Counted from the stretch's first letter, positions 17,818 to 26,256 are shown. The stretch: 39,998 bases of DNA from Arthrobacter pascens (GCF_017052465.1 NZ_JAFHKT010000142.1:1-39998); one strand, 5' to 3'. Notes: a model not told the origin generated them from the letters alone. Made by a program: numbers and translations.

Positions 17818-18564
17818 ATGCGCCGATCAGCATCACCAGCAGTTACAGCGATCTCGGGAATGGTCATGGCGCTGATGCTCGCGTCCTGCGGGTCGCCCGC
17901 CTCGGGCCCGGCCACCAGTTCCCCGGCTGGTTCCACGGCCGATGCGCCGACGGCTTCGGCCAGCGGCACGGCAACCGCGGCGCCGGGGACCACCGCCCCG
18001 GAGGCCACGGCCACACCGGCCGAAGGCTGGAAGACCTTCACCGCGAAGGACGGGTCACTTTCCTTCGACTACCCGGCTGACTGGACCATCAAGGACCCTG
18101 CCGGGCAGACGCCCGCAGGGGGCGGCGTCTCTGTGGAAGTCTCCAAAGCCGACGGCAAATCCATGGCCACCCTGCGCACCAACGTGGTCACGGGCGCCGA
18201 ATGCACCAAGAAGCAGCCATATGGACTCCTGGACTCCCAGTCTCTGCCCGCACTTGCCCAGGCCGGAACGACGCCCCGGTTCACCTTCGAGTCCCGGACA
18301 CACCGCGAAGCGACAGACCCGATGAAGGCGACTGTCCTGGCCTACGGCATTACGTCCGCGCCCGAACCCACCGGACCGGAGGCCTGCCCCATCGCCCACT
18401 TCTTCACGTGGCCGCCCAGCGGTGCGATGTTCGGAGGCGTCTACAACCCCTTCGACACGTCGCCGGGGAACGAGCCGCATGTGGACACGCCCGAGGCGTA
18501 CAAGGAGACGGCCGAGTACAAGAACATCCGCAGGATGATCACATCCCTGCGTCCTGCAGGCTGA
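17818..18564 (+). CDS. Lipoprotein of unknown function
   Basis: 248 residues. A short basic N-terminus and hydrophobic core lead to the lipobox LASC with Cys24, so the mature protein is anchored on the outer face of the cytoplasmic membrane. A Thr/Ala/Pro-rich linker runs to about residue 75. The folded part begins with WKTFTAKDGSLSFDYPADW, a pattern common in actinobacterial lipoproteins with a PsbP/DUF1795-like fold, and contains one Cys pair candidate (AECTKKQ and EACPIAH). The ATG at 17818 follows AGGGAGGG; a longer frame from 17665 has no signal and crosses the terminator region. Function not recognised. Confidence 0.8.
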   Translation: MRRSASPAVTAISGMVMALMLASCGSPASGPATSSPAGSTADAPTASASGTATAAPGTTAPEATATPAEGWKTFTAKDGSLSFDYPADWTIKDPAGQTPAGGGVSVEVSKADGKSMATLRTNVVTGAECTKKQPYGLLDSQSLPALAQAGTTPRFTFESRTHREATDPMKATVLAYGITSAPEPTGPEACPIAHFFTWPPSGAMFGGVYNPFDTSPGNEPHVDTPEAYKETAEYKNIRRMITSLRPAG

Positions 18565-18586
18565 CACACTCGCTGACGGAACTGGC

Positions 18587-18592
18587 TACATT
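18587..18592 (+). promoter_or_regulatory. Candidate -10 box for leaderless acylphosphatase transcript
   Basis: TACATT is followed by exactly six bases and the ATG at 18599; no ribosome binding site lies between. CTGACA at 18561-18566 is a possible, over-spaced -35. Confidence 0.45.
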
Positions 18593-18598
18593 GGACTC

Positions 18599-18901
18599 AT
18601 GACTGACGTGAATGCATCCGACGCGGACAGCGTACGCCTCACAGCGCGCGTGACTGGGATGGTCCAGGGCGTCGGCTTCCGCTACTGGACGGCGCGGAAG
18701 GCCGACGAGCTGGGGATCACCGGCTCTGTCAGGAACGACGACGACGGCTCGGTGGCCGTTGTCGCGGAGGGCCCGCAGCCGGTGATCGTGGAGTTCCGGC
18801 GCTGGCTGGGGTCCAGCGAAGCTCCAGGCAGGGTGTCCCACGTCGACGAGAAGCTGTCGCCGGCCGAGGGGGAATTCAGCAGTTTCGACGTGGTGCTCTG
18901 A
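18599..18901 (+). CDS. acyP: Acylphosphatase
   Basis: 100 residues, the usual size. The family motif is complete: ARVTGMVQGVGFRYWTARKA with the catalytic Arg in GFRYW, and later GSVRNDDDGSVAVVAEG, which supplies the catalytic Asn. The enzyme hydrolyses acyl phosphates such as acetyl phosphate or 1,3-bisphosphoglycerate in the cytoplasm. The reading starts 35 bases after the lipoprotein stop but appears to have its own leaderless promoter. It converges with the large nuclease-helicase gene, 22 bases away. Confidence 0.93.
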   Translation: MTDVNASDADSVRLTARVTGMVQGVGFRYWTARKADELGITGSVRNDDDGSVAVVAEGPQPVIVEFRRWLGSSEAPGRVSHVDEKLSPAEGEFSSFDVVL

Positions 18902-18923
18902 CCTAGTGGCCGTACCAGCGGCT

Positions 18924-21900
18924 TCACCCGGGGCTGTTCATCCTGCGGCCGCTCAGCTGGGGTCGCTCAGCCTTCCCGGGCGGGCGTGGGCTGAGTCCGA
19001 TGAACGCCCCCAGTTCCTCCAGGGACGACGGTTTGTGAGGCATGTGGTTGGTGAGCTCGGGGGACCGAACGATCACCGTGCGCCATTGCCCGCGCGAAAC
19101 GGCGACGTTGATGCGGTTGCGGTTCAAGAGGAATTCGGCGCCGCGGGGTGCTTCGGAAATGGCCGAGCATGCCATCGACACGAGCACCACGGGGGCTTCC
19201 TGGCCCTGGAACTTGTCGACCGTTCCCACGCGCACCGCTGACAGTCCCGCCTGGTCGAGGGCGTGCCGGATGGCTTGGACCTGGGCGTTGTACGCGGCCA
19301 CCACCAAGATGTCGTTGGCCTCCAGCCTCCGAAGCGGTTCATCCCGCCCAGGGGTCCATTTCAGCCCGACATGGTGGTTGGCCAGCTGGACGATCCTGGC
19401 AGCTTCCTCGTGGGAGCTCGTGGTGTTGCCGCTGTGCTCCACGAGAACCGTGTCCACCCCGGCGGGAACGCCGTCGAGGTGGCGGTACGTGGCAGCGGGG
19501 GCGGACTCCAGCTTGCCGTCGTAGCTCAGTACAGACACGGCCTGGCAGAGCTGCGGGTGCATGCGCCAGGAATCCGCGAGGAAGTAGCCCAGCTGGGCCG
19601 GCATGGTGGCGTGTCCGGCGGACAGCCACCCCAGGGCCGATTCATCGACAGGCTGGGGATGGGACCCCTGGGTGACCTGGGGCAGCTGCTGGGGGTCGCC
19701 CAGCAGCAACAAGCGCCGTGCGGAGCGGGCAACGGCTAGGGTGTTGGCCAGCGAGTACTGTCCGGCCTCATCGATGACCAGCAGGTCGAGTGAGCCGGGA
19801 GGCACGCACTTGCCGGTCATGGTCCAGGCCGTCCCTCCGACCAGGCAGCCGCCCTCGGCGTCGAGGATCCGCGCCACGTCATTGTCCGTCGTCAGATCCC
19901 ACGGGACATCGGAGCCGGTGCGCGGAGCTTTGACGTCCTTGGCCACCACGCGGGGGTCCACCCCTGCCTTGGCGATGGCGGTGCAGAGCATGTTTTCCAC
20001 CACGGCGTGGGATTGGGCAACCACGCCGACTTTCCAGCCGCGCTGCACCAGTCGGGCAATGACGTGGGAGCCGACGTAGGTCTTTCCGGTGCCGGGCGGT
20101 CCCTGGACAGCGACGTACGACCGGTCCAGGTCCTCGATGGCCCCGGTTATGGCCGACACGTAGTCCGCGGTGCCCGAATCGTCGTGGGTGACGGCGGGGA
20201 GTGCCTCCAGTGTGGCCAGCCGCGGGGGCACTCGGCGCAGTACGTCGAGACCCGGGTGGTTCGGCAAGTCGGGCAGGGCGGACCCCACGAGCTGGGCGAG
20301 TTCGGCCAGCGATGCCTCAATGTTTGTCGTAGAGATGGGACGGTCCGACGTCAGTGCCATGGGCAGCTGGAAGTACGGCGGCACCTTGCCTGTCGACTTC
20401 TCAGTGATGGTGATGACGGTCTTGCCGGGCTGGTCGGGGTGGTCTTCAACGGCTTCAACCAGCGTGCCGAAAATGCCGTCCCGGGACATGGACTCCATTG
20501 CGGCCGCGTGCTGGGCGGGGCCCGTCTCCGGCGGCCGCGGCGTGCGTCCGCCGTCGACCTCCCCGAGGCCGTCCGGGAGGGGGTCCTGGAACATCCGGAA
20601 CCACGTGGAGCCGGCACGGAACTCCGAGCCTTCGCTCATGACTCCGGTGAGGCGCAGGGTCCGCGATTCGGTGCGGGCACGGCTGGTGGGCGGTGCCCAA
20701 TCCGACACCACGGAAGCGTCGTCCACCACGAAGACATTGCGCTGGTCCGACCAGCTGTCCACTTCGGATTCGAGACGGTCGAAATGTTCCCACCAAAACT
20801 GCTTGCGTTCCCTGCGGTGGTAGCCCGTGGCCGCCGCGACCATGGCCACCGCCTGCTCGTCGGCTGTGAGCCCCCGCGTGTCCGGAATGGCATCCAGGAA
20901 CGCGCGGAGGGTCTCCTCTTCAGCCGTGGGTTCTCCCGCGCTGGGTTCGGCGGCGCCGGGTTCTGTGCCCGCCGTGGCGTCCTGGCGTTCCCGGCCGTCA
21001 GGAGAAGCTGGCTGTGGTGGCCCGGGAGTAACCGCGGGACCGTGGGCAAGTCGCAGCAGCCAGTCACGGAGGCGCAGCGTGGAGAGGCAGTCGTACTCGT
21101 TGTAGTCGGAGATGGAGGCGAGGATGGCGGCGGCCTCGGCCTGCGTTCCGGGCCCACCATCGCGCGCAGTGCAGTAGGCAGCGTAGGCCACGACGGAGGC
21201 CCCGGCGTCCTTGACGTCGCCGGACCGCAGGTTGTCTCCCATGTACAGGGGCTCGAGTTTCTTGATGGAGTAGGACGCCTCGGAAATCCTGAGTGAATGC
21301 CGCACCGTGGCGTAGAGATCCACGAGCACGCCCTCCCGGAGCCAGGAATCAACGACATCCTCGCCCGCGACGTGCGTCAGGGAGAGGTTCCGGAGGGCGG
21401 TCTTTTCGTACGGGGCGTAGTGGTAAACGTGCATGTCCGGATACCGGCTGCGGCGTTCCTCGACGTAGGCAAGGAAGTCCAGGAATGCCTGCCGTTCACC
21501 CGCGCGGGAGTGCGCCCAGAAGGGCCGGAACACCGGTTTGGCCCGGGGCGGATCCCCGGGCAGCGGCGCCTCGATCACTCCGAAGAGGTACTCCAGCCCC
21601 CACTTGCCGGTGGCGGGGTCCTGCCACAGCGGATCGCCCTCGAAGTCGAAAAAGATATCGCCGTCGCTGGGTGCCGGGAGGCTGGCCAGTGCATTCTCCG
21701 TCAGCACCTTGTAGCTGACTGTGTGGTCCTCGCCGTCCTTGACGAAGGTACGTGATCCGTCCGGGCGTTCGCGCCCGGTCTGCATCCTGGCCTGCTCGCG
21801 CAGACGGCGCCGTGACCCCGTTGCTTTTTCCGGCGGCAGGTCTGCGAGGGTGTCGATGCTGGTGATGCCGTCCGCGATCAGCTTCTTCCGCTGGACGGAG

Positions 21901-22679
21901 GTCATGCCTCCCACCATCAGCAGGTCACGGTGAGTGGTCACCTGTTCGGCGCAGTAGTCGCACCGTCCGCAATATCCGACGCCGGGCTGCTGCCACCAGG
22001 CAGGGGCATCGGAGGCGCGGTGGGCTGCGGTCAGTTCACGGAAACGGTCGCGGCGCTCGCGGTACACGGGCAGCAGATCGGCGAGGGAGTGGATGCTGCG
22101 GTCCAAGTTGCCCAGCACCAGTGTCACGCGGGGCGCAGGATCAAGTCCGAGGTTGATCAGCTGGTCCCCATAGGCCGCAAGCTGCAGCAAGGCGCCCACC
22201 TTGGCATGCCGGGCCAACTTCGTGTCCCAGACCGCGTAACGGCCCGGGGCTTCACCCGACGGGCCTTCCTTAACCAGGAAGTCCGCATAACCGAGGAACT
22301 CGCCGTCGAAAAAGGTGGCCTGGAAAACCACGTCCGCACCGGAATGAAGGGCCAAAGTGGTTTCAAGGTGCTTGCTTGTCAGGTCCTCACGGTCTGTGGT
22401 TCCGCGTTCCACGCTGTAGACGCCCGTGCCGCGGGACGTATCCCAGCTGCCGTACTCCGCGAAGAGGCTGTCCAGGACCTTGTGCTCATGGAGGTCGCCG
22501 AGTTTCCCGGCGCGCGCCTGCATCTCGTCGGGCGGGAAGTCGGCCTTGGGCGAGCGGCCGAGCTTTTCGTCCAGGACACGCAGCGTGCGGTATTCACACT
22601 CACTTGCGGCCACAAGGTCGCTGGCCGAGAACACCAGGTCAGCGGGTGCATCCGGCGTCAGTGGATCGAGCAGGAACAT
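18924..22679 (-). CDS. TM0106-family RecB-like nuclease fused to SF1 helicase
   Basis: 1251 residues in three parts. About 1-260: RecB/Cas4-like nuclease with AVWDTKLARHAK near 146 (the D-x-K core), QLAAYG, and Cys residues SECEYRTL and CGRCDYC (near 236) placed as for an iron-sulphur clamp. About 335-560: predicted RNase H-like exonuclease with DIFFDFEGDP near 339 and YNEYDCLSTLRLRDWL near 525. About 640-1250: DNA2/UPF1-type superfamily 1 helicase with Walker A GPPGTGKT near 860, Walker B VIDEAGQ near 965, LLLGDPQQLPQV, VDKFQGQE near 1154 and NVAVSRG. The ATG at 22679 follows GGGAGG. This architecture is a known but uncharacterised family thought to process nucleic acids; nuclease and helicase roles are inferred from motifs. 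Confidence 0.88.
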   Translation of the reverse strand: MFLLDPLTPDAPADLVFSASDLVAASECEYRTLRVLDEKLGRSPKADFPPDEMQARAGKLGDLHEHKVLDSLFAEYGSWDTSRGTGVYSVERGTTDREDLTSKHLETTLALHSGADVVFQATFFDGEFLGYADFLVKEGPSGEAPGRYAVWDTKLARHAKVGALLQLAAYGDQLINLGLDPAPRVTLVLGNLDRSIHSLADLLPVYRERRDRFRELTAAHRASDAPAWWQQPGVGYCGRCDYCAEQVTTHRDLLMVGGMTSVQRKKLIADGITSIDTLADLPPEKATGSRRRLREQARMQTGRERPDGSRTFVKDGEDHTVSYKVLTENALASLPAPSDGDIFFDFEGDPLWQDPATGKWGLEYLFGVIEAPLPGDPPRAKPVFRPFWAHSRAGERQAFLDFLAYVEERRSRYPDMHVYHYAPYEKTALRNLSLTHVAGEDVVDSWLREGVLVDLYATVRHSLRISEASYSIKKLEPLYMGDNLRSGDVKDAGASVVAYAAYCTARDGGPGTQAEAAAILASISDYNEYDCLSTLRLRDWLLRLAHGPAVTPGPPQPASPDGRERQDATAGTEPGAAEPSAGEPTAEEETLRAFLDAIPDTRGLTADEQAVAMVAAATGYHRRERKQFWWEHFDRLESEVDSWSDQRNVFVVDDASVVSDWAPPTSRARTESRTLRLTGVMSEGSEFRAGSTWFRMFQDPLPDGLGEVDGGRTPRPPETGPAQHAAAMESMSRDGIFGTLVEAVEDHPDQPGKTVITITEKSTGKVPPYFQLPMALTSDRPISTTNIEASLAELAQLVGSALPDLPNHPGLDVLRRVPPRLATLEALPAVTHDDSGTADYVSAITGAIEDLDRSYVAVQGPPGTGKTYVGSHVIARLVQRGWKVGVVAQSHAVVENMLCTAIAKAGVDPRVVAKDVKAPRTGSDVPWDLTTDNDVARILDAEGGCLVGGTAWTMTGKCVPPGSLDLLVIDEAGQYSLANTLAVARSARRLLLLGDPQQLPQVTQGSHPQPVDESALGWLSAGHATMPAQLGYFLADSWRMHPQLCQAVSVLSYDGKLESAPAATYRHLDGVPAGVDTVLVEHSGNTTSSHEEAARIVQLANHHVGLKWTPGRDEPLRRLEANDILVVAAYNAQVQAIRHALDQAGLSAVRVGTVDKFQGQEAPVVLVSMACSAISEAPRGAEFLLNRNRINVAVSRGQWRTVIVRSPELTNHMPHKPSSLEELGAFIGLSPRPPGKAERPQLSGRRMNSPG

Positions 22680-22834
22680 GGGGCCTCCCCATCGGCAGCC
22701 TGGCAACGGGAGGGTTCCCGGTGCGCTGATTCGAATCTAGCAAGAGGCTGTGACAAAAAGGCCGCGCAGCTTCGGGGCTGGACCGACTTCAAGGCTGGAC
22801 TCGACGTCGGGGCCGCGACTCCATGGCGCGAAAA

Positions 22835-22871
22835 CGCGACGGCCGGGCGGCAGTGCCGCCCGGCCGTCGCG
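22835..22871 (-). terminator. Terminator of the DUF1540 gene
   Basis: A 17-bp perfect stem (22835-22851 with 22855-22871) and a three-base AGT loop, followed on the minus strand by TTTT within four bases. Confidence 0.8.
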
Positions 22872-22878
22872 CTAAGTG

Positions 22879-22922
22879 TGGAAAGCCGCTGTGCTAGGTC
22901 TGGAAAGCCGCTGTGCTACGTG
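22879..22922 (-). repeat. 22-bp tandem duplication spanning the DUF1540 stop codon
   Basis: TGGAAAGCCGCTGTGCTAGG-type units at 22879-22900 and 22901-22922 differ in three bases. The second contains the TAG stop of the DUF1540 gene (22916-22918). Confidence 0.85.
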
Positions 22923-23200
22923 TGGGAATAGGTGAGGCAGTCGGCGTTGTCCGCGCCGGGGCCCACGTGGACTTCCGGGGCGTTGCACATCAGGTGGTCG
23001 TTATGAACGCACTCGGAGCGCTGGCATGCGCCAATGTTGGCCAGGACCTTCGGCAGCCCGCCGTGGATGCCGGTCTCGATGAACGTGGCGCATGAGGCAT
23101 GGTCCGTCGACCCGCCAACCGTGATGGCCTCAGCATTGCAATTGGTGTGATCGTTGAAGGAGCAATTGGTAACGCTGCAGTCCGCGACGTGCGTGCTCAT
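22916..23200 (-). CDS. DUF1540 protein with two Cys-rich repeats
   Basis: 94 residues from an ATG at 23200 with GGAGG eight bases upstream. It contains two copies of the DUF1540 motif: VADCSVTNCSFNDHTNCNA ... CATFIE and ACQRSECVHNDHLMCNA ... CLTY. Each copy has four Cys in the C-x4-C-x7-C-x(n)-C arrangement, suited to binding a metal such as zinc. Small cytoplasmic protein, function unknown. A strong terminator follows. It is divergent from the formaldehyde dehydrogenase gene. Confidence 0.9.
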   Translation of the reverse strand: MSTHVADCSVTNCSFNDHTNCNAEAITVGGSTDHASCATFIETGIHGGLPKVLANIGACQRSECVHNDHLMCNAPEVHVGPGADNADCLTYSHT

Positions 23201-23352
23201 AGCAAGGTCCTCCATGGTCGTGGCCGTCCCGGCTGGACGCCCGCTTCTTCCAAACGTAGGCCTCTCCGACCGAATCAAAAAGACCCAATAGTGTTGCGTA
23301 TTTGCTGGCTGCACGGTCCCGCCGCGCCGCAGCCGGATCCGGTCTGCACGGG

Positions 23353-23365
23353 TAACGGAACGTTA
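23353..23365. promoter_or_regulatory. Small palindrome TAACG-GAA-CGTTA
   Basis: A perfect inverted repeat of five bases around a three-base centre, overlapping a -10-like TATAGA (23364-23369), in the 332-base region between the divergent DUF1540 and formaldehyde dehydrogenase genes. It could be an operator. The rest of 23201-23532 holds no convincing open frame. Confidence 0.3.
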
Positions 23366-23532
23366 TAGACCTCACCGCCCCGAGGGATTTAGACTGGCCG
23401 CACCCCTCCACACACAGGCGCGGACCATGCCGTCCGGCCTGCCCGTACCTGCCCTTGGAGGGCACATCAGATTGCTTCATGAATCACAATCCGACCCTTC
23501 TTGGGGAGGGCCGGTGACGCCAGGAGGAAGAG

Positions 23533-24744
23533 ATGGAAGGGAACAAAGCCGTTGCCTACAAGGGACCCGGCAAGGTGGAAGTCATTGACATTGACTACCC
23601 CAGTTTCGAACTCAAGGACGGGCCGGGCGTCAATCCGGCCAACGTGGGGCGCAAGGTTCCCCACGGCGCGATACTCAAAACGGTTGCGACCAACATCTGT
23701 GGTTCGGATCAGCACATGGTGCGCGGGCGGACCACGGCACCGCCGGACCTCGTGCTGGGCCACGAGATCACCGGCGAGGTGGTGGAAGTGGGCCAGGACG
23801 TCGAATTCATCAAAGTGGGCGATGTCTGCTCGGTGCCGTTCAACATCGCCTGCGGGCGCTGTCGCAACTGCAAGGAGCGCAAGACCGGCATTTGCCTCAA
23901 CGTCAACCCCGACCGCCCGGGCAGTGCGTACGGCTACGTGGACATGGGCGGCTGGGTAGGCGGCCAGGCCAACTACGTGCTGGTGCCATACGCCGACTGG
24001 AACTTGTTGAAGTTCCCGGACAAAGACCGGGCCATGGAGAAGATTCTTGACCTCGCCATGCTGTCGGACATCTTCCCCACTGGGTTCCACGGCGCCGTGA
24101 GCGCAGGGGTGGGTGTCGGATCGACTGTGTACATCGCCGGCGCCGGTCCCGTTGGCCTCGCAGCGGCGACTAGCGCGCAACTGTTGGGCGCCGCCGTCGT
24201 GATTGTCGGTGACCTGAACGAAGGGCGCCTGGCGCAGGCGCGAAGCTTCGGGTGCGAAACCGTGGACCTGACCAAGGGCGGACCGGCCGAGCAGATCGAA
24301 CAGTTGCTGGGCGTCCCGGAGGTGGACTGCGGCGTGGACGCCGTCGGCTTCGAGGCGAAAGGCCACGGCGCGGGCGCCCAGGAGGCCCCGGCCACCGTGC
24401 TGAACTCGCTCATGGACATCACCGCCGCGGGTGGGGCGCTCGGCATTCCCGGGCTGTACGTCACGGGCGACCCCGGCGGCATCGACGAGGCAGCCAAGAA
24501 GGGGTCGTTGAGCCTGAGCCTGGGCACAGGCTGGGCGAAGTCGCTGGCCTTCACCACGGGACAGTGCCCTGTGATGAAGTACAACCGGCAACTGATGATG
24601 GCCATCCTGCATGACAAGGTGAACATCGCCAAGAACGTCAATGCGAAGCCGATCCTGCTTGATGACGCGCCGAAGGGCTACGCGGAGTTCGACGCCGGTG
24701 CAGCCACTAAGTACGTGCTAAACCCGAATGGCTACCTGAGCTGA
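23533..24744 (+). CDS. fdhA: Glutathione-independent formaldehyde dehydrogenase (zinc, NAD)
   Basis: 403 residues, a zinc-dependent medium-chain dehydrogenase acting in the cytoplasm. NICGSDQHMVRG supplies Cys56, LGHEITGEV His77/Glu78 as catalytic zinc ligands, and Cys107, Cys110, Cys113 and Cys121 (ACGRCRNCKERKTGICLN) the structural zinc. The NAD fold motif is GAGPVGLAAA. The long 30-residue insertion before the catalytic Cys, the GYVDMGGWVGGQANYV stretch and length match the Pseudomonas FdhA group, which oxidises formaldehyde to formate with bound NAD and also dismutates aldehydes. AGGAGGAAGAG precedes the ATG. Single-gene unit by spacing. Confidence 0.93.
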   Translation: MEGNKAVAYKGPGKVEVIDIDYPSFELKDGPGVNPANVGRKVPHGAILKTVATNICGSDQHMVRGRTTAPPDLVLGHEITGEVVEVGQDVEFIKVGDVCSVPFNIACGRCRNCKERKTGICLNVNPDRPGSAYGYVDMGGWVGGQANYVLVPYADWNLLKFPDKDRAMEKILDLAMLSDIFPTGFHGAVSAGVGVGSTVYIAGAGPVGLAAATSAQLLGAAVVIVGDLNEGRLAQARSFGCETVDLTKGGPAEQIEQLLGVPEVDCGVDAVGFEAKGHGAGAQEAPATVLNSLMDITAAGGALGIPGLYVTGDPGGIDEAAKKGSLSLSLGTGWAKSLAFTTGQCPVMKYNRQLMMAILHDKVNIAKNVNAKPILLDDAPKGYAEFDAGAATKYVLNPNGYLS

Positions 24745-24853
24745 GGGCCGCCTCGGCTCCTTGGCTGAAATGCTCTGGCTAAGACCCCACCTGAACAGTT
24801 GCGCGGGGCCGGGCCGCGCCCCTCAAGCCGCTCGGCGGGGCCGTCCTGATCCC

Positions 24854-24909
24854 GCGTTTCTGTCCGTGCGTTTCTGTCCGTGCGTTTCTGTCCGTGCGCT
24901 CCTGTCCGC
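24854..24909 (+). repeat. 14-bp tandem repeat, three perfect copies plus one degenerate
   Basis: GCGTTTCTGTCCGT at 24854-24867, 24868-24881 and 24882-24895, then GCGCTCCTGTCCGC at 24896-24909. It sits in the 235-base gap after fdhA. Unit length 14 with exact copies suggests recent slippage and possible length variation between strains. Confidence 0.9.
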
Positions 24910-24979
24910 GTTCCTGTCGGCGGGCGCTGGCTGGTGGGAGAATTGTTGCACCGACTGATTCTGACCGGAGCCGAGGTGG

Positions 24980-25279
24980 ATGATGAACAGTCAGCCTGAA
25001 GAAACTCCGATGGAAGTTCCGGAAGCGGACGCCGTTGAGCAGCGGCTGCCGGCGATGCCGGATGCGGGGGCGCACAAGGCGGATCCTATGCCCGAGGACG
25101 CATCCGAAGCGGACGTGCTGGAACAACGGACCCCGTTGGTGTCCGGGGATCCGGCAGACCTGGCGGCCCCGGATCTTTCGGCCGAGGAAGCTGCCGAAGC
25201 GGATGCCATTGAGCAGGCGGCAGGCACTCCCGGAAGCGATGAGGAGGACTACCCGTTCGCGGGTGAGGTGCCGGAGTAG
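24980..25279 (+). CDS. Small acidic protein with three EADxxEQ repeats
   Basis: 99 residues (98 if the adjacent second ATG at 24983 is used). Three similar units are spaced about 30 residues apart: PEADAVEQRL, SEADVLEQRT and AEADAIEQAA. Pro, Asp, Glu and Ala dominate, there is no Cys and no hydrophobic segment. GGAG lies nine bases before the first ATG and GAGGTGG directly before it. Similar short acidic repeat proteins occur in actinobacteria, without a known role; a protein-protein contact segment is a guess. Confidence 0.68.
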   Translation: MMNSQPEETPMEVPEADAVEQRLPAMPDAGAHKADPMPEDASEADVLEQRTPLVSGDPADLAAPDLSAEEAAEADAIEQAAGTPGSDEEDYPFAGEVPE

Positions 25280-25640
25280 GGCACCGAGGCTGGGCTACCC
25301 GCAGGCTGTGCCTCGGGCCAACACGCAGGTCTCGGACCAATACGCAGAGGGCCCCGCCCACCTTGCGGTGTACGGGGCTCCTCCTAGCGGCAGGACCACC
25401 GCAACTGGGGGATGCGGCGGGCCTAGCACTAACGATAAGGGTGATTCCTGAAGAATGGCTAGGAGTTTTTAGCCATACCTTAAAATTTTTTTTCGAGGTG
25501 CCTCAGCACGAGATCGTGGGCAGCAGAAATTCGGTGTGCCGGGCAGAAGGTACCGGGGGATCCTTGACTTCAACCGCGGGCTGAACCAGTGTGGAAAACG
25601 CACCATTTCAGCTGGATTATCCCCCTTTAGGAGATGTGCG
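25280..25640 (+). other. 361-base leader of the yceI-like gene with attenuator-like pairings
   Basis: No coding frame is convincing. CTCCTAGC at 25381-25388 is fully complementary to GCTAGGAG at 25458-25465; CCTAGC at 25422-25427 also matches. ATGGCTA at 25455-25461 instead can pair with TAGCCAT at 25470-25476, followed by a T-rich run at 25486-25493. The two pairings share GCTA and exclude each other, as in a transcription attenuator. A TTGACT (25564-25569) nearer the gene could be a second promoter. This is the most AT-rich spot of the window. Confidence 0.4.
25455..25493 (+). terminator. Possible intrinsic terminator or attenuator hairpin
   Basis: Seven-bp stem ATGGCTA/TAGCCAT with an eight-base loop; nine bases later a run of eight or nine T. 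It may end the acidic repeat protein transcript or act as the off-state of a leader. Confidence 0.4.
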
Positions 25641-26186
25641 ATGACGCTCCCCGCAGGCCTGACCCCGGGCATCTGGACTCTGGACATGCCCCACAGCGAG
25701 ATCGGGTTTACCGTCCGGCACGCCGGCATCAGCAAGGTCCGTGGCCGCTTCGCTGATGCGTCCGCTGAAGCCCGGGTTCGAGACTCCCTCGCCGAGTCCT
25801 CGCTGCACGCTACCGTGCAAACTGCCAGCTTCAACTCCGGGGACGCCAACCGCGACGCCCACGTGAAGGGAGCCGACTTCTTCGATGTGGCGGAATTTCC
25901 CGAGATGACCTTCCGCGCCACCGGCGTGGAGGGTGACGGCGAGGACTACACGCTCACGGGCGACCTCACTATCCGGGGCGTCACCAAGCCTGTGGAACTG
26001 GAAGTCGAGTTCACCGGCGTGGCTGTGGATCCGTTTGGCGCCACTCGGGCCGGATTTTCGGCAGAAACTGAGATCAGCCGCAAGGAATTCGGGCTGACGT
26101 GGAACGCGGCGCTGGAAGCCGGCGGACTGCTGGTCAGCGACAAGGTGAAGATCAACCTCGAGGCCGCGCTCGTCAAGCAGGACTAG
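25641..26186 (+). CDS. YceI family protein
   Basis: 181 residues from an ATG at 25641 preceded by TAGGAGA; a longer frame from 25536 has no ribosome binding site. The family pattern is clear: GIWTLDMPHSEIGFTVRH, GRFADASAEARV, SLHATVQTASFNSGDANRDAH, ADFFDVAEFPEMTF and the C-terminal FGLTWNAALEAGGLLVSDKVKI. YceI proteins form a lipocalin-like barrel that binds polyisoprenoids. There is no signal peptide, so this one is cytoplasmic, as is common in actinobacteria. It converges with the GntR regulator gene, 70 bases away. Confidence 0.92.
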   Translation: MTLPAGLTPGIWTLDMPHSEIGFTVRHAGISKVRGRFADASAEARVRDSLAESSLHATVQTASFNSGDANRDAHVKGADFFDVAEFPEMTFRATGVEGDGEDYTLTGDLTIRGVTKPVELEVEFTGVAVDPFGATRAGFSAETEISRKEFGLTWNAALEAGGLLVSDKVKINLEAALVKQD

Positions 26187-26256
26187 GGCAGTCAGGGTTC
26201 GGCGGGCTCAACCAGCGAACGCCGGGGTCGGGATCAGGGCAGGCTCGGCCGCGGCT

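Noticed and set aside
26187..26256. REP-like element or terminator between yceI and the GntR gene
   Set aside because: Only short GTTCG/CGAAC arms and a partial resemblance to the GGCTCAACC element; too weak to call.
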